From Glaciimonas immobilis (GTDB lineage: Bacteria > Pseudomonadota > Gammaproteobacteria > Burkholderiales > Burkholderiaceae_D), in contig NZ_JAAOZT010000002.1 in the NCBI RefSeq assembly GCF_011947285.1, positions 434,001 through 498,000 on the forward strand: a stretch of 64,000 nt of DNA, in the 5' to 3' direction. A program made the translations under genes and the position numbers. The notes beneath the pieces are model-generated. The model searched no databases. It saw only the letters and a list, made by a program, of their open reading frames with translations, and was not told the origin of the DNA. Below are positions 31,663 to 40,626 of this stretch, in pieces. Position 1 is the stretch's first letter, and each line of letters begins with the position of its first letter.

Positions 31663-32780
31663 TGACAACCATTACACAGCGAGTACCCATGGCATTGTTA
31701 GAAATCAAAAACCTTGAGGTAAAGTTTGGATCGACAACTTCTCCTTTTACCGCCGTCGACGGCCTCGATTTAACCATTGAAGCCGGCGAAGTCGTCGGCA
31801 TTGTGGGCGAGTCAGGATCCGGCAAAAGCGTCACATCGCTGGCGCTGATGGGATTGATCGATTATCCGGGTCGCGTCAATGCAGAGCGCATGGCGTTTGA
31901 TGGCCGGGACTTGCTAACTATGCCGGAAAAGCAGCGCCGTCGATTGTTGGGCAAGGACATCGCAATGATCTTTCAGGACCCGATGACAAGCCTGAATCCA
32001 TCCTTCACCGTTGCCTATCAACTCATCGAGACTTTACGTGTACACCAGGGTGGCTCCAATAAAGAATTGCGAGAACGGGCGCTGGCCTTATTAAAACAAG
32101 TTGATATCCCCGACCCTGAACGGCGTCTCGACGCCTATCCGCATCAACTATCCGGCGGCATGAGCCAGCGCGTCATGGTGGCCATCGCTATCGCATGCAA
32201 TCCGCGCCTGTTGATCGCGGATGAACCAACCACGGCGCTAGACGTTACCGTTCAAGCCCAGATGCTGGAACTTTTGTTGCAGTTGCAGCGTGATCGCGGC
32301 ATGGCGCTGATGTTGATTACACACGATCTGAGTGTGGTGGCGCAGACGGCGCAGCGGGTAGTCGTGATGTACGCCGGACAGGTGCTGGAAACCGGTCCGG
32401 TGCCAGCAATATTTCAGGCACCGCAGCATCCATACACGCAGGCGTTGCTCGCAGCGCTGCCCGAGCACAATATCGGCCGTGATCGTTTGCAAACCATCCC
32501 CGGCGTCGTGCCCGGTCTGTATGACCGGCCAACAGGCTGCTTACTTAGTCCGCGTTGTCGATACGCAGTCACCCGCTGCAGTCAGGAGCGCCCGCGCCTG
32601 ACGGGTAATTCCGGGGCGCTGGTACGATGCCATTTCCCGCTGGATGGTGAGGGTAATCCGACCAACGGCTGGGTGCCAACACCTAATTTTGTAGATCCGG
32701 TTTTTGTAGATCCCGTTAAGGCTCAACCATTATTTGATACTAAAATAGCCAACCAACCAGATAGTAGGACGGTTTTATGA
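31662..32780 (+). CDS. dppD: dipeptide ABC transporter ATPase
   Basis: A 372-residue oligopeptide-type ATPase. Walker [10 protein letters not shown], signature [13 protein letters not shown], Walker [13 protein letters not shown] and the C-terminal oligopeptide/dipeptide region with its cysteine cluster ([14 protein letters not shown]) that binds an Fe-S cluster in homologues. I take the ATG overlapping the dppC stop (TGATG); an internal Met ten codons later is an alternative. A longer than usual C-terminal tail follows. Confidence 0.94.
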   Translation: MTTITQRVPMALLEIKNLEVKFGSTTSPFTAVDGLDLTIEAGEVVGIVGESGSGKSVTSLALMGLIDYPGRVNAERMAFDGRDLLTMPEKQRRRLLGKDIAMIFQDPMTSLNPSFTVAYQLIETLRVHQGGSNKELRERALALLKQVDIPDPERRLDAYPHQLSGGMSQRVMVAIAIACNPRLLIADEPTTALDVTVQAQMLELLLQLQRDRGMALMLITHDLSVVAQTAQRVVVMYAGQVLETGPVPAIFQAPQHPYTQALLAALPEHNIGRDRLQTIPGVVPGLYDRPTGCLLSPRCRYAVTRCSQERPRLTGNSGALVRCHFPLDGEGNPTNGWVPTPNFVDPVFVDPVKAQPLFDTKIANQPDSRTVL

Positions 32781-33793
32781 CGACTACGATACCGCTGACA
32801 TCAGTGTCACAGATAATCAGCCCGCCGAACGTGTTACTTGAAGCCAAAAATCTTCGTAAGCATTACAACGTTTCGCAAGGATTTTTTAAGCCCAAGGCAA
32901 CCGCCAAGGCGCTTGACGGCGTGTCGTTCAGTCTCAATCCGGGCAAAACCTTGGCGGTAGTCGGGGAATCCGGTTGCGGCAAATCCACGCTGGCGCGGCA
33001 GATCACCATGATCGAGCCGCCGACCGATGGCGAGTTATGGATGGACGGCGTCAATATTGCCGACGCCGACCGGGCAATGCTTAAGCGCGTGCGCCCTTTG
33101 GTGCAAATGGTATTTCAAAATCCGTACGCCAGCCTCAATCCGCGCAAGAAAGTCAGCGCGATGCTGGAAGAACCGCTGATTATCAATACCCATCTGAGCA
33201 AATCCCAACGCGCCGAAAAAGCGCAGGCGATGATGGCCAAAGTGGGGCTGCGCCCTGAGCACTACAATCGCTTTCCGCATATGTTCTCCGGCGGCCAACG
33301 ACAACGGGTCGCCATCGCACGCGCATTAATGCTCGATCCAAAAGTCATCGTTGCCGATGAACCGGTGTCGGCACTGGATGTCTCGATTCAGGCGCAGGTA
33401 CTGAATTTGCTAATGGATTTGCAAGATGCCACCGGCGTAGCCTATCTGTTTATTTCGCATAATCTTTCGGTGGTGGAGCACATCGCCGACGAGGTGCTGG
33501 TCATGTATTTGGGTAAAGCAGTTGAACATGGCGGCAAAAAAGATATTTTTAGTCGGCCAATGCACCCTTATACCAAAGCATTGTTAGCGAGCACGCCAAG
33601 GCTGGATCCAGCCCAGCGCCAACAAAAAATGATGTTGCCCGGGGAATTGCCATCGCCACTGGCACCCCCGCCCGGATGTAGCTTTAATAATCGTTGCCCG
33701 CACGCAATCGCACTGTGTCGTGAAATTATCCCGCCATTGGAAGAGTTTGAGGGGCGTCTGGTCGCCTGTCATAGGGTCGCGGAGATTAATTAA
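32777..33793 (+). CDS. dppF: dipeptide ABC transporter ATPase
   Basis: A 338-residue second ATPase. Walker [10 protein letters not shown], signature [15 protein letters not shown], Walker [13 protein letters not shown] and the C-terminal cysteine region ([15 protein letters not shown]) are complete. It overlaps dppD by 4 bp and closes the dppABCDF operon. Confidence 0.95.
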   Translation: MTTTIPLTSVSQIISPPNVLLEAKNLRKHYNVSQGFFKPKATAKALDGVSFSLNPGKTLAVVGESGCGKSTLARQITMIEPPTDGELWMDGVNIADADRAMLKRVRPLVQMVFQNPYASLNPRKKVSAMLEEPLIINTHLSKSQRAEKAQAMMAKVGLRPEHYNRFPHMFSGGQRQRVAIARALMLDPKVIVADEPVSALDVSIQAQVLNLLMDLQDATGVAYLFISHNLSVVEHIADEVLVMYLGKAVEHGGKKDIFSRPMHPYTKALLASTPRLDPAQRQQKMMLPGELPSPLAPPPGCSFNNRCPHAIALCREIIPPLEEFEGRLVACHRVAEIN

Positions 33794-34027
33794 AGGCATT
33801 GATCACGGAATGCTGATATTTGCCGACGTGCCGTTCGGCTGAATACACCGGTAGTGCAGGTTGCGGACGACGAAAGTCCTGGCGGAAATCGTGCCTTTTA
33901 TTATTGCTATACCCCACGCAGCATCGCAAAAAGAAAACGTTTGGTGCTGATTGGTTATCACCTACGCGCAATGCGGGCTTAGCTTGGTACAATGGCGGCT
34001 ATCCCATTAGTGACTTAACATTAGTGA

Positions 34028-35359
<1,332 letters not shown>

Positions 35360-35513
35360 GGCCGACGATTTGCGAATGAATTTATTTAATCGAAAGCATG
35401 AATTTGAAAGAATATTAATTTGCAGACGGAGACTTAAAAAGCTGTTTCGTAGACAAGATATTCTGCTATAATCTTGTGCTTTGCTGCAGACCACGCAGCA
35501 AATCGACCAATTA

Positions 35514-35604
35514 GGAGAAGTGGCAGAGTGGTCGAATGCGCCAGACTCGAAATCTGGTTTACAGTTTCGCTGTAACGTGGGTTCGAATCCCACCTTCTCC
35601 TCCA
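35514..35604 (+). tRNA. tRNA-Ser (anticodon CGA)
   Basis: A complete class II cloverleaf: acceptor GGAGAAG/CTTCTCC, anticodon stem CCAGA/TCTGG with loop CTCGAAA (anticodon CGA at 35548-35550, reads UCG), a long variable arm (TTACAG...CTGTAA), T arm GTGGG TTCGAAT CCCAC, and encoded CCA. The discriminator base is T (35601), not the usual G of tRNA-Ser. Its 3' end is the integration site of the adjacent element. Confidence 0.97.
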
Positions 35605-35607
35605 AGA
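35588..35607 (+). other. left attachment site (att) of the first element
   Basis: TCCCACCTTCTCCTCCAAGA covers the tRNA-Ser 3' end. It recurs as TCCCACCTTCCCTCCAAGA, one T shorter, at 53057-53075, directly before the second integrase gene. The integrase gene follows 160 bp later, as is standard for tRNA-targeting P4-type integrases. Confidence 0.8.
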
Positions 35608-35640
35608 CAATGTCTTATGATGTCCATATAAGTCCAATAG

Positions 35641-35674
35641 CCCGCCTCCGCCATAGAGCAGACGCGGGTTTTTT
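35641..35674 (+). terminator. intrinsic terminator after tRNA-Ser
   Basis: CCCGC and GCGGG pair across an 18-nt loop that can pair further (CTC/GAC), followed by six T residues. It probably ends the tRNA transcript and isolates the integrase gene. Confidence 0.65.
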
Positions 35675-35712
35675 GTCGCCTACTGTCCAGCGTTGTCCAT
35701 TTACATCCACGT

Positions 35713-35766
35713 TTTTTGCATCCATACTTGAGCACATGGATGCACCTCAAAACTGACATGGATGCA
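35713..35766. repeat. left-end integrase arm-type repeats (TGCATCCAT)
   Basis: TTTTTGCATCCAT at 35713-35725, with the reverse motif ATGGATGCA at 35736-35744 and 35758-35766. The last copy ends 2 bp before the integrase start codon, so binding would also shut off the integrase gene. The same 13-mer occurs at the right end (52973-52985). Confidence 0.7.
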
Positions 35767-35768
35767 AG

Positions 35769-37031
35769 ATGCCAAAACTCGCCACCCCTCTCACGGATAT
35801 TCAAGTCAAAAGTGCAAAGCCCAAAGACAAGTCCTACACGCTGGCAGATGGTGGAGGCATGTATTTGGAGGTTTCCCCGCTCGGTTCCAAAATTTGGCGC
35901 ATGGCTTACCGCCAGCCCAACGGAAAAAACACCCGATTAACTTTTGGAGCATATCCCGCCGTAACGCTCTTAGCTGCCAGGAAGAGGCGCGATGAAGCCC
36001 GGGCATTGAGGGAAGCAGGAACTGATCCGGCACAAGCTCGACGGATCGACAAAAGCAACAAAGCGACTCTTAGCGCGAACACTTTCGAAGTTGTGGCCCG
36101 GGAGTGGCATACACACAAGCTTGATACTTGGAAAGCCCAAACGGCGACAAACATCTTGCATAGGCTAGAGGTGGATGTATTCCCTTTAGTCGGCAAGCAC
36201 CCAATAGCCACCATCAAAGCGCCCACGATGCTAGACGTGCTTCGCCAAGTGGAAAAGCGCGGTGCTCTAGATATGGCGAAGCGGTTGCGACAAGTCTGCA
36301 GTCAGATATTCGATTATTCGGTAGCTTCCGGTAGAGGTGAAGTCAATCCGATGCCAAGCCTTAAAGGAGCACTTAAGCATTCTGAATCAGGTAACCATGC
36401 TGCCATCACGGCGGACGGACTGCCGGAATTTATTCGCGCCTTCGAAAAGATCGAGGGCCACATGTACCCGCCGACGAAGGTTATGTTCCGTCTAATGATG
36501 ATGATCTTTGTTCGCACCAGCGAGTTGATCGAGACGCCATGGTCCGAAGTCGATCTTGTCAATGAGTCGTGGATTATCCCTTGGCAGCGTATGAAGATGG
36601 GCAAAAGGAAAGTTAAGCCCCGCAAGGTGGATCATCACGTGTTCCTGCCGACTCAGGGATGGGCGCTATTGCATGAGCTGCACACTTTCACTGGCGGTAA
36701 TAAACATCTGTTCCCCAATATGCGTGACCCGACAAAGCCAACCAGCAATGGCACCATCTTGGCAGCTATCAAGCGGATGGGCTACACCGGCAAGATGACT
36801 GGTCACGGGTTCCGGTCATTAGCGATGGGCGTTATAAAAGAACGTCTAGGCTATCGGCATGAGGTCGTGGACCGCCAGTTGTCCCACGCATCAGGCGATG
36901 CTTACGGCGAGGCATACGACCGTGCCCTTTTCCTGGATGAGCGCAAGGTCATGATGCAGCAGTATGCCGATTATCTTGAAAATGTCGCTGGAGGCATAGT
37001 AATTGCCGGTAAGTTCGGAAAAGCCGTCTAG
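35769..37031 (+). CDS. P4-type tyrosine integrase (first element)
   Basis: A 420-residue integrase. The N-terminal DUF4102 arm-binding domain (PLTDIQVKSAKPKDKSYTLA...GGGMYLEV), SAM-like core-binding domain and C-terminal catalytic domain are in order. Catalytic residues are seen as Arg in FVRTSELIETPW, HGFRS (His-x-x-Arg), His in RQLSHASGD and Tyr in EAYDRALFL or QQYADYL. It lies beside the tRNA-Ser att site and should recombine att at 35.6 and 53.06 kb. Confidence 0.95.
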   Translation: MPKLATPLTDIQVKSAKPKDKSYTLADGGGMYLEVSPLGSKIWRMAYRQPNGKNTRLTFGAYPAVTLLAARKRRDEARALREAGTDPAQARRIDKSNKATLSANTFEVVAREWHTHKLDTWKAQTATNILHRLEVDVFPLVGKHPIATIKAPTMLDVLRQVEKRGALDMAKRLRQVCSQIFDYSVASGRGEVNPMPSLKGALKHSESGNHAAITADGLPEFIRAFEKIEGHMYPPTKVMFRLMMMIFVRTSELIETPWSEVDLVNESWIIPWQRMKMGKRKVKPRKVDHHVFLPTQGWALLHELHTFTGGNKHLFPNMRDPTKPTSNGTILAAIKRMGYTGKMTGHGFRSLAMGVIKERLGYRHEVVDRQLSHASGDAYGEAYDRALFLDERKVMMQQYADYLENVAGGIVIAGKFGKAV

Positions 37032-37159
37032 CCGCTATGGAGACACGTCTAGCGGCTAAGATATACCGTCCAGCCGCTAGACGATCTAGCCACCTGATGC
37101 CGCACATCTAATCTTGCTCTATTCGCTACTTGGCGATAACGAGCAAAGGTTAGACAATC

Positions 37160-37412
37160 ATGGCAACACACACTATCACACCAGCAGTAACCCTAGCAGA
37201 TACCCCACCCAAATCCCTTCCGCTTGATGGCATGAGCTGATGGAGTCAGATCGCCCAGTTCTCCAGTATGTCGGGAAAAGTACCGGCAACTGACGATAGC
37301 GGGCAAGGCACCGCAAGCTATCAGGTTTTCCCCTCGTTGCACGGCCTACAGTAACCGGGAGCTTCACCGCTTCTTTGCAGACCCACTAAATTACAACGTG
37401 GAGGTCAAATAA
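37160..37412 (+). pseudogene. broken AlpA-like regulator
   Basis: ATG at 37160 reads ATHTITPAVTLADTPPKSLP then DGMS and a TGA; the reading continues as WSQIAQF, and after a one-base shift as REKYRQLTIAGKAPQAIRFS then PRCTAYSNRELHRFFADPLN up to TAA at 37410-37412. The downstream half has the look of an AlpA/excisionase-type helix-turn-helix protein (order R-E-K-x-R-Q-L then S-P-R-C-x-A-Y-x-N-x-E-L). One stop and one frameshift break it, so it is not functional as read. The position right after an integrase fits an excisionase/activator gene. Confidence 0.65.
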
Positions 37413-37699
37413 TGGCCGCTATGAACGTTATCAAAATCGCTGACGTGGCCATCCAATAGGACCAGCAGGGCCGGTATCAAGTGTGGAAGCTGCGCGCTTG
37501 GCAAAAATTAACCTCACCCTGCAAGCAAAATTCCTGAGATTTCATCGTGGGAGCGCGCGGTAAAAATTAAGTCACCTTCGATAGCTTCGCCGGTGAAGGT
37601 TGCGAGCATCACGACAGATGTCAGCAAAACTGCTTTGATCTAGCAACCCCCGAGAACACTAAAATGGTGTTCTCGATAAAGCTTCAACGAGCTAATGTA
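37413..37699. other. decayed gene remnants, no intact gene
   Basis: Directly after the broken gene an ATG (37412-37414 region) reads AAMNVIKIADVAIQ, a stop, then DQQGRYQV, which suggests another decayed small phage gene. Further on, SFAGEGCEHHDRCQQNCFDL then ATPENTKMVF can be read in one frame without a start. A perfect 9-bp hairpin CGAGAACAC/GTGTTCTCG (37651-37675) lacks a T-run. Confidence 0.4.
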
Positions 37700-37915
37700 T
37701 TACTTTTTCATTTTATCAGTGAGTCTGGCCGCTATTTTTTCTGCAAGCGCCTCGATCTCCTTTTCCTTAAGCCCTGCAACTATTTCAAAGCTTTGCTGAA
37801 GTCGATCAACGACCTCAGCAGTCAGCGTACGGTTATTTTTTGCGGCGGCATCCTCAATTTGCTCTTTGAGCTCAACCGGGAGGCGCAGATTCATCTGTGG
37901 GTCATTTCTAGCCAT
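37700..37915 (-). CDS. Arc-type ribbon-helix-helix repressor
   Basis: A 71-residue protein from ATG at 37915. MARNDPQMNLRLPVELKEQI is the beta-strand and first helix of an Arc/Mnt domain, followed by ENA-like KNNRTLTAEVVDRLQQSFE and a charged helical tail (LKEKEIEALAEKIAARLTDK). It is divergent from a second ribbon-helix-helix gene, with an obvious inverted repeat between them, so it probably regulates both promoters. An in-frame start further upstream would run through that operator and is rejected. Confidence 0.82.
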   Translation of the reverse strand: MARNDPQMNLRLPVELKEQIEDAAAKNNRTLTAEVVDRLQQSFEIVAGLKEKEIEALAEKIAARLTDKMKK

Positions 37916-37930
37916 ACCGAAGAATAATAC

Positions 37931-37983
37931 AGCACGGTGCTTGCGCACAATGAAGCACGGTGCTATAGTATCACCGTGCTTCA
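37931..37983. promoter_or_regulatory. operator for the divergent ribbon-helix-helix pair
   Basis: Twelve-bp arms TGAAGCACGGTG (37951-37962) and CACCGTGCTTCA (37972-37983) flank a 9-bp AT-rich centre. A further half site AGCACGGTGCT, itself nearly palindromic, lies at 37931-37941. It is 16 bp from the leftward start codon, as expected for autorepression. Confidence 0.8.
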
Positions 37984-38034
37984 TCCGTTAGATGGTGTTG
38001 ATTTGTAATTTTACCAATTCCGAAAGGGGGTCAT

Positions 38035-38217
38035 ATGGAAGGCGCGAGAAAAATTCCTACTTTGCAAGTTCGATTGCCAGAACAATTAAAAGTTTGGCTG
38101 AAGCATAAATCTGTCGATAACAGACGTAGTCTAAACAGCGAGGTGGTCACGCGATTGGAAGAAAGCAGAGCGATGGAATTGTCTCAGTTGCAGCGAGACT
38201 CAGTCAAAAGGCAGTAA
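38035..38217 (+). CDS. small Arc-like ribbon-helix-helix protein
   Basis: A 60-residue protein: PTLQVRLPEQLKVWLKHKSV then NRRSLNSEVVTRLEESRA is an Arc-type fold. AAGGGGG precedes ATG at 38035. Divergent from the other Arc-like gene; the two may form a cro/repressor-type switch for the element (inference). Confidence 0.8.
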   Translation: MEGARKIPTLQVRLPEQLKVWLKHKSVDNRRSLNSEVVTRLEESRAMELSQLQRDSVKRQ

Positions 38218-38290
38218 TGTAAAAAGTGGCAGTAACGATGTATCAGCACCGTTGCTGCCGATCAAAAGCACAAATTAGAGGTTTGTCCAA

Positions 38291-38674
38291 ATGACCAGCA
38301 ATAATAGCACTGCAAATGAAGTACATCAAAAACCATCGGCTAGCGTAAAGCAACGCACTACCGAACATGAGCAAATAGCGAAACCTACAAAGCCAGCGCA
38401 GTACACCGCCCTGCAGGGTGCTAAAGATGCGGTCTTGGTAGCGGAGATTGGCTACAGCTGCATCAGCGATAATATCAGCCCCATCATGGCCGCCCTTGAG
38501 GCACTGGCTTCTACCGATGGCATGACCGGTAAGGATTTGGTCAAGAGACTTGACTCAATAAAAAATCTTGCGCGATTCGGTGTTCGTGTGGCGGCCGACA
38601 TGGAAAATACATTGGACTCCGAGCGCGAAGCTATGCAGGACAAGCTGAATGCGCTAGAGGGAGCCTTGTCATGA
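38291..38674 (+). CDS. hypothetical protein of the element, first of a small-gene chain
   Basis: Encodes 127 residues: a polar N-terminal 40 residues rich in K, T and Q, then a helical stretch (GAKDAVLVAEIGYSCISDNI...LKRLDSIKNLARFGVRVAAD). No family recognised. Its stop overlaps the next start by 4 bp (ATGA), which together with the following genes indicates one operon of overlapping small genes. Confidence 0.65.
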   Translation: MTSNNSTANEVHQKPSASVKQRTTEHEQIAKPTKPAQYTALQGAKDAVLVAEIGYSCISDNISPIMAALEALASTDGMTGKDLVKRLDSIKNLARFGVRVAADMENTLDSEREAMQDKLNALEGALS

Positions 38675-38877
38675 CCACTACGGCTAAAGCACTTAAAGAT
38701 CACATTTCCGACGGCGGGAGTTTACTGACCCTCCTAAGTGGGATGGAAGCAGTCAGCCGGATGGTCGCAGCGGCATCATATGACGGAAAAATAGATAACG
38801 TCAGCACTGGTGATATTGCCTTTCTGCTGGCAGACTTGCTCAACGTTGTCAGCAGAATCGTTGAGGACTCTCAATAA
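38671..38877 (+). CDS. hypothetical protein, 68 residues
   Basis: A small helical protein (LLTLLSGMEAVSRMVAAASY, DIAFLLADLLNVVSRIVEDS). No family recognised. It overlaps the previous gene by 4 bp and shares its last base with the next start (TAATG), so it is translationally coupled on both sides. Confidence 0.6.
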   Translation: MTTTAKALKDHISDGGSLLTLLSGMEAVSRMVAAASYDGKIDNVSTGDIAFLLADLLNVVSRIVEDSQ

Positions 38878-39197
38878 TGGCAAAGAACACCATCACGTCG
38901 GCACCAGTCGAAGCCGTAGCCGAGCCGTTCAAGGCTTTCCAATGGCAATACGGAAAATACGAGCACCACCATTCATTGCAGACCGCAGCCTTGGATATAG
39001 GAAAAGGCATTGCAACCATTCTCGAAATAATAGAGGCCGGTTTAGCGGCGCATGAGCACTATGAAACGCCAATGTTCAACGATAACGACCGTGCGAGTCT
39101 GCTGAGAATGGCGATTACGTCCGCGTCGTTACTGGCCGAGAAAGCATCTGGCGAAATCGAGTTCGAGAATACTCGGTTTCAGAAGGCGGCCGAATGA
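38877..39197 (+). CDS. hypothetical protein, 106 residues
   Basis: No family recognised. The sequence is helical and moderately acidic, with a histidine-rich patch (YGKYEHHHSLQTAALDIGKG). It overlaps the next gene by 4 bp. It may be a paralogue in style of the neighbouring helical proteins, but identity is too low to claim. Confidence 0.6.
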   Translation: MAKNTITSAPVEAVAEPFKAFQWQYGKYEHHHSLQTAALDIGKGIATILEIIEAGLAAHEHYETPMFNDNDRASLLRMAITSASLLAEKASGEIEFENTRFQKAAE

Positions 39198-39388
39198 TGG
39201 CGACTCTCACACCGCAAGAAGCCGCATTGATCTCTGCATTTAAAAGCATGGATAAGGAAGAGCGTGGATTGCTATTAATGGGCGCACAAAACGTTGCAGC
39301 CCAACGCATTAAAGCAAATCAACCTCATTTAACTTTGATCGTCGGTGGCCGCCCGTCGATAGCCGTAGTCCGGAAGGGGGCAGTATGA
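39194..39388 (+). CDS. hypothetical protein, 64 residues
   Basis: A small protein with a helical N-terminal half (TPQEAALISAFKSMDKEERG) and a C-terminal strand-rich half (HLTLIVGGRPSIAVVRKGAV). No family recognised. Overlaps at both ends by 4 bp mark it as part of the coupled chain. Confidence 0.6.
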   Translation: MMATLTPQEAALISAFKSMDKEERGLLLMGAQNVAAQRIKANQPHLTLIVGGRPSIAVVRKGAV

Positions 39389-39483
39389 GTATTCTTTCCG
39401 ATTCAAACGACTGGTGCGAGCGGCACCCGCGGTCCTGCCTGGCGATGATCATCACGCTGCTATTGTTGGTCAGCGCTCTATGA
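39385..39483 (+). CDS. 32-residue single-pass membrane miniprotein
   Basis: ATG at 39385 overlaps the previous stop (ATGA) and reads MSILSDSNDWCERHPRSC then LAMIITLLLLVSAL and TGA. This is one short hydrophobic helix at the C-terminus behind a polar head with two cysteines. The overlap with genes on both sides argues that it is translated. No family recognised; a phage-type membrane regulator or toxin is possible. Confidence 0.5.
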   Translation: MSILSDSNDWCERHPRSCLAMIITLLLLVSAL

Positions 39484-39545
39484 GTACCCTTCCTGATCCG
39501 CGTAAATCTAAGGCTAAAAATGAGGCAACTAATGGCAAAACGTGA
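39480..39545 (+). CDS. 21-residue leader-like reading frame
   Basis: ATG at 39480 overlaps the miniprotein stop and encodes 21 polar residues (STLPDPRKSKAKNEATNGKT). It ends inside the beginning of the next gene, so its main role may be translational coupling. Support is only by position. Confidence 0.3.
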   Translation: MSTLPDPRKSKAKNEATNGKT

Positions 39546-40029
39546 CTATGCCAAGGGATCTATCCCGTATGGGTTCGTTCCGGTGCCCAAGCAAATTATC
39601 CAGTCATCGGAATGGCAGGCGCTACCGCCGAGCGCGGTAAAACTTGCTATTGATTTGATGGGTCAGTACACCGGCAAGAATAATGGCCGGTTGTGCCCAT
39701 CGATAACGGTCATGCGGCAATGCGGCTGGAAATCCAGTAAAACGCTGTTGGACGCCAAGAGCGCGTTATTGGAATGCCTTTTCGTGGTGCTGACTCGCAA
39801 GGGTCATCCACCAAGCACCCCGGAGTGGCTTGGCTTCACGTGGTGGAAGCTTGATTATGATCGGTGCATGGATATAGATCCGGCTAAATTCCCGTATTTA
39901 AACTTTATCAACATGATTCAAGAGAGCAATAAATCGGTCCCAACAAAATTAACTTCTGTAGTTCAGAATCTGAAGCGATTAGCCCCAAAACAGGCCTCTA
40001 CTTGTTCAGTTTCTGAAGCGATGAACTGA
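39532..40029 (+). CDS. predicted winged-helix replication initiator-like protein
   Basis: A 165-residue protein from ATG at 39532, preceded by GAGG at a 6-nt spacing. The pattern LPPSAVKLAIDLMGQYTGKN...CPSITVMRQCGWKSSKTLLD...GFTWWKLDYDR resembles the winged-helix domain of phage and plasmid replication initiators, in which a first helix pair is followed by a recognition helix and a wing. Four regularly spaced palindromic repeats begin inside its 3' end and continue downstream, which fits an initiator with its iterons. The family assignment is by eye; it could be another kind of DNA-binding regulator. Confidence 0.5.
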   Translation: MAKRDYAKGSIPYGFVPVPKQIIQSSEWQALPPSAVKLAIDLMGQYTGKNNGRLCPSITVMRQCGWKSSKTLLDAKSALLECLFVVLTRKGHPPSTPEWLGFTWWKLDYDRCMDIDPAKFPYLNFINMIQESNKSVPTKLTSVVQNLKRLAPKQASTCSVSEAMN

Positions 40030-40109
40030 AAATTTGAGGTCCATCACTTCAGTTTCTGAACAAGCGCCCATAGGAGAGTGCCTATTCTTTAATCACTTCA
40101 GAAACTGAA
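39962..40109. repeat. four regularly spaced 13-bp palindromic repeats (iteron-like)
   Basis: TTCAGAATCTGAA (39962-39974), TTCAGTTTCTGAA (40005-40017), TTCAGTTTCTGAA (40048-40060) and TTCAGAAACTGAA (40097-40109). Start-to-start spacings are 43, 43 and 49 bp. The flanks extend the match to a consensus ATCRCTTCAGNNNCTGAACA, with copies 1 and 2 on the minus strand and copies 3 and 4 on the plus strand. Confidence 0.8.
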
Positions 40110-40626
40110 CATGTTCTAGAGGTTGCCATCTGTAGGTGTTTTTCCTCTGTGGGTTTGTCCTTGAATTTATGGGGTAAAAGGGGTAAAGAAGTGCGAGCGG
40201 CCCAAACGATGACCCCAAATTGCGAGTCGTCATCGGTAGCTGGATGGCTTGATTCACCTTCTGGATTTCAAATCCACATGGCCGCCGGGGTATAACGGAA
40301 ATTCGTTAGACCCCGGTCATTGACCACAGGCTTTAAGCGTTCGGTGGCGCTTGGCCCTCAACACAATCTTGGTCAGATTTGAAATCGGAGCGGTCCGCTA
40401 AGATTTGAGGTAAGTCGGATTTGAAATTGGACTTCGCATTCCATGGCGCTCTTGCTCGCGTTAAAAACGTGATCAAACGCCCGATCATCCCACCTTCAAT
40501 TTGAGGATGGCGCACGTTACTGAAATACCAGTGGTTACGATTCAAACCCGATCAACCAATAAAGAAAGATTGAAACAAGGGGTTTCACGTGTGGCAAGAT
40601 GAAACCCCTGTTTCACCAATATACCG
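40110..40626. other. possible replication origin or control region without genes
   Basis: No gene is supported. It holds two GGGGTAAA direct repeats (40171-40187), a perfect 15-bp palindrome TGGATTTCAAATCCA (40262-40276), a 13-bp-stem hairpin with one mismatch (40285-40316), and two related 18-mers, GTCAGATTTGAAATCGGA (40372-40389) and GTCGGATTTGAAATTGGA (40414-40431), 42 bp apart. This density of repeats next to the iteron-like array suits an origin of replication (inference). Confidence 0.45.
40285..40316. other. strong stem-loop
   Basis: CCGGGGTATAACG pairs with CGTTAGACCCCGG around a GAAATT loop with a single A-G mismatch. No T-run follows. It could be the end of a small RNA or a cruciform in an origin. 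Confidence 0.6.

Noticed and set aside
37651-37675. perfect 9-bp hairpin as terminator
   Set aside because: No T-run on either side; kept only as a note in the remnant region.
40225-40320. tRNA-Sec-like fold with a TTTCAAA loop (anticodon UCA)
   Set aside because: The palindrome TGGATTTCAAATCCA mimics an anticodon arm, but no acceptor stem, D arm or TTCGA T loop can be paired; the following hairpin has its own 13-bp stem.
40333-40545. leftward 70-codon open frame
   Set aside because: Its sequence is generated by the repeated GATTTGAAAT motifs (repeating FKSD), so repeat structure explains it better than coding.
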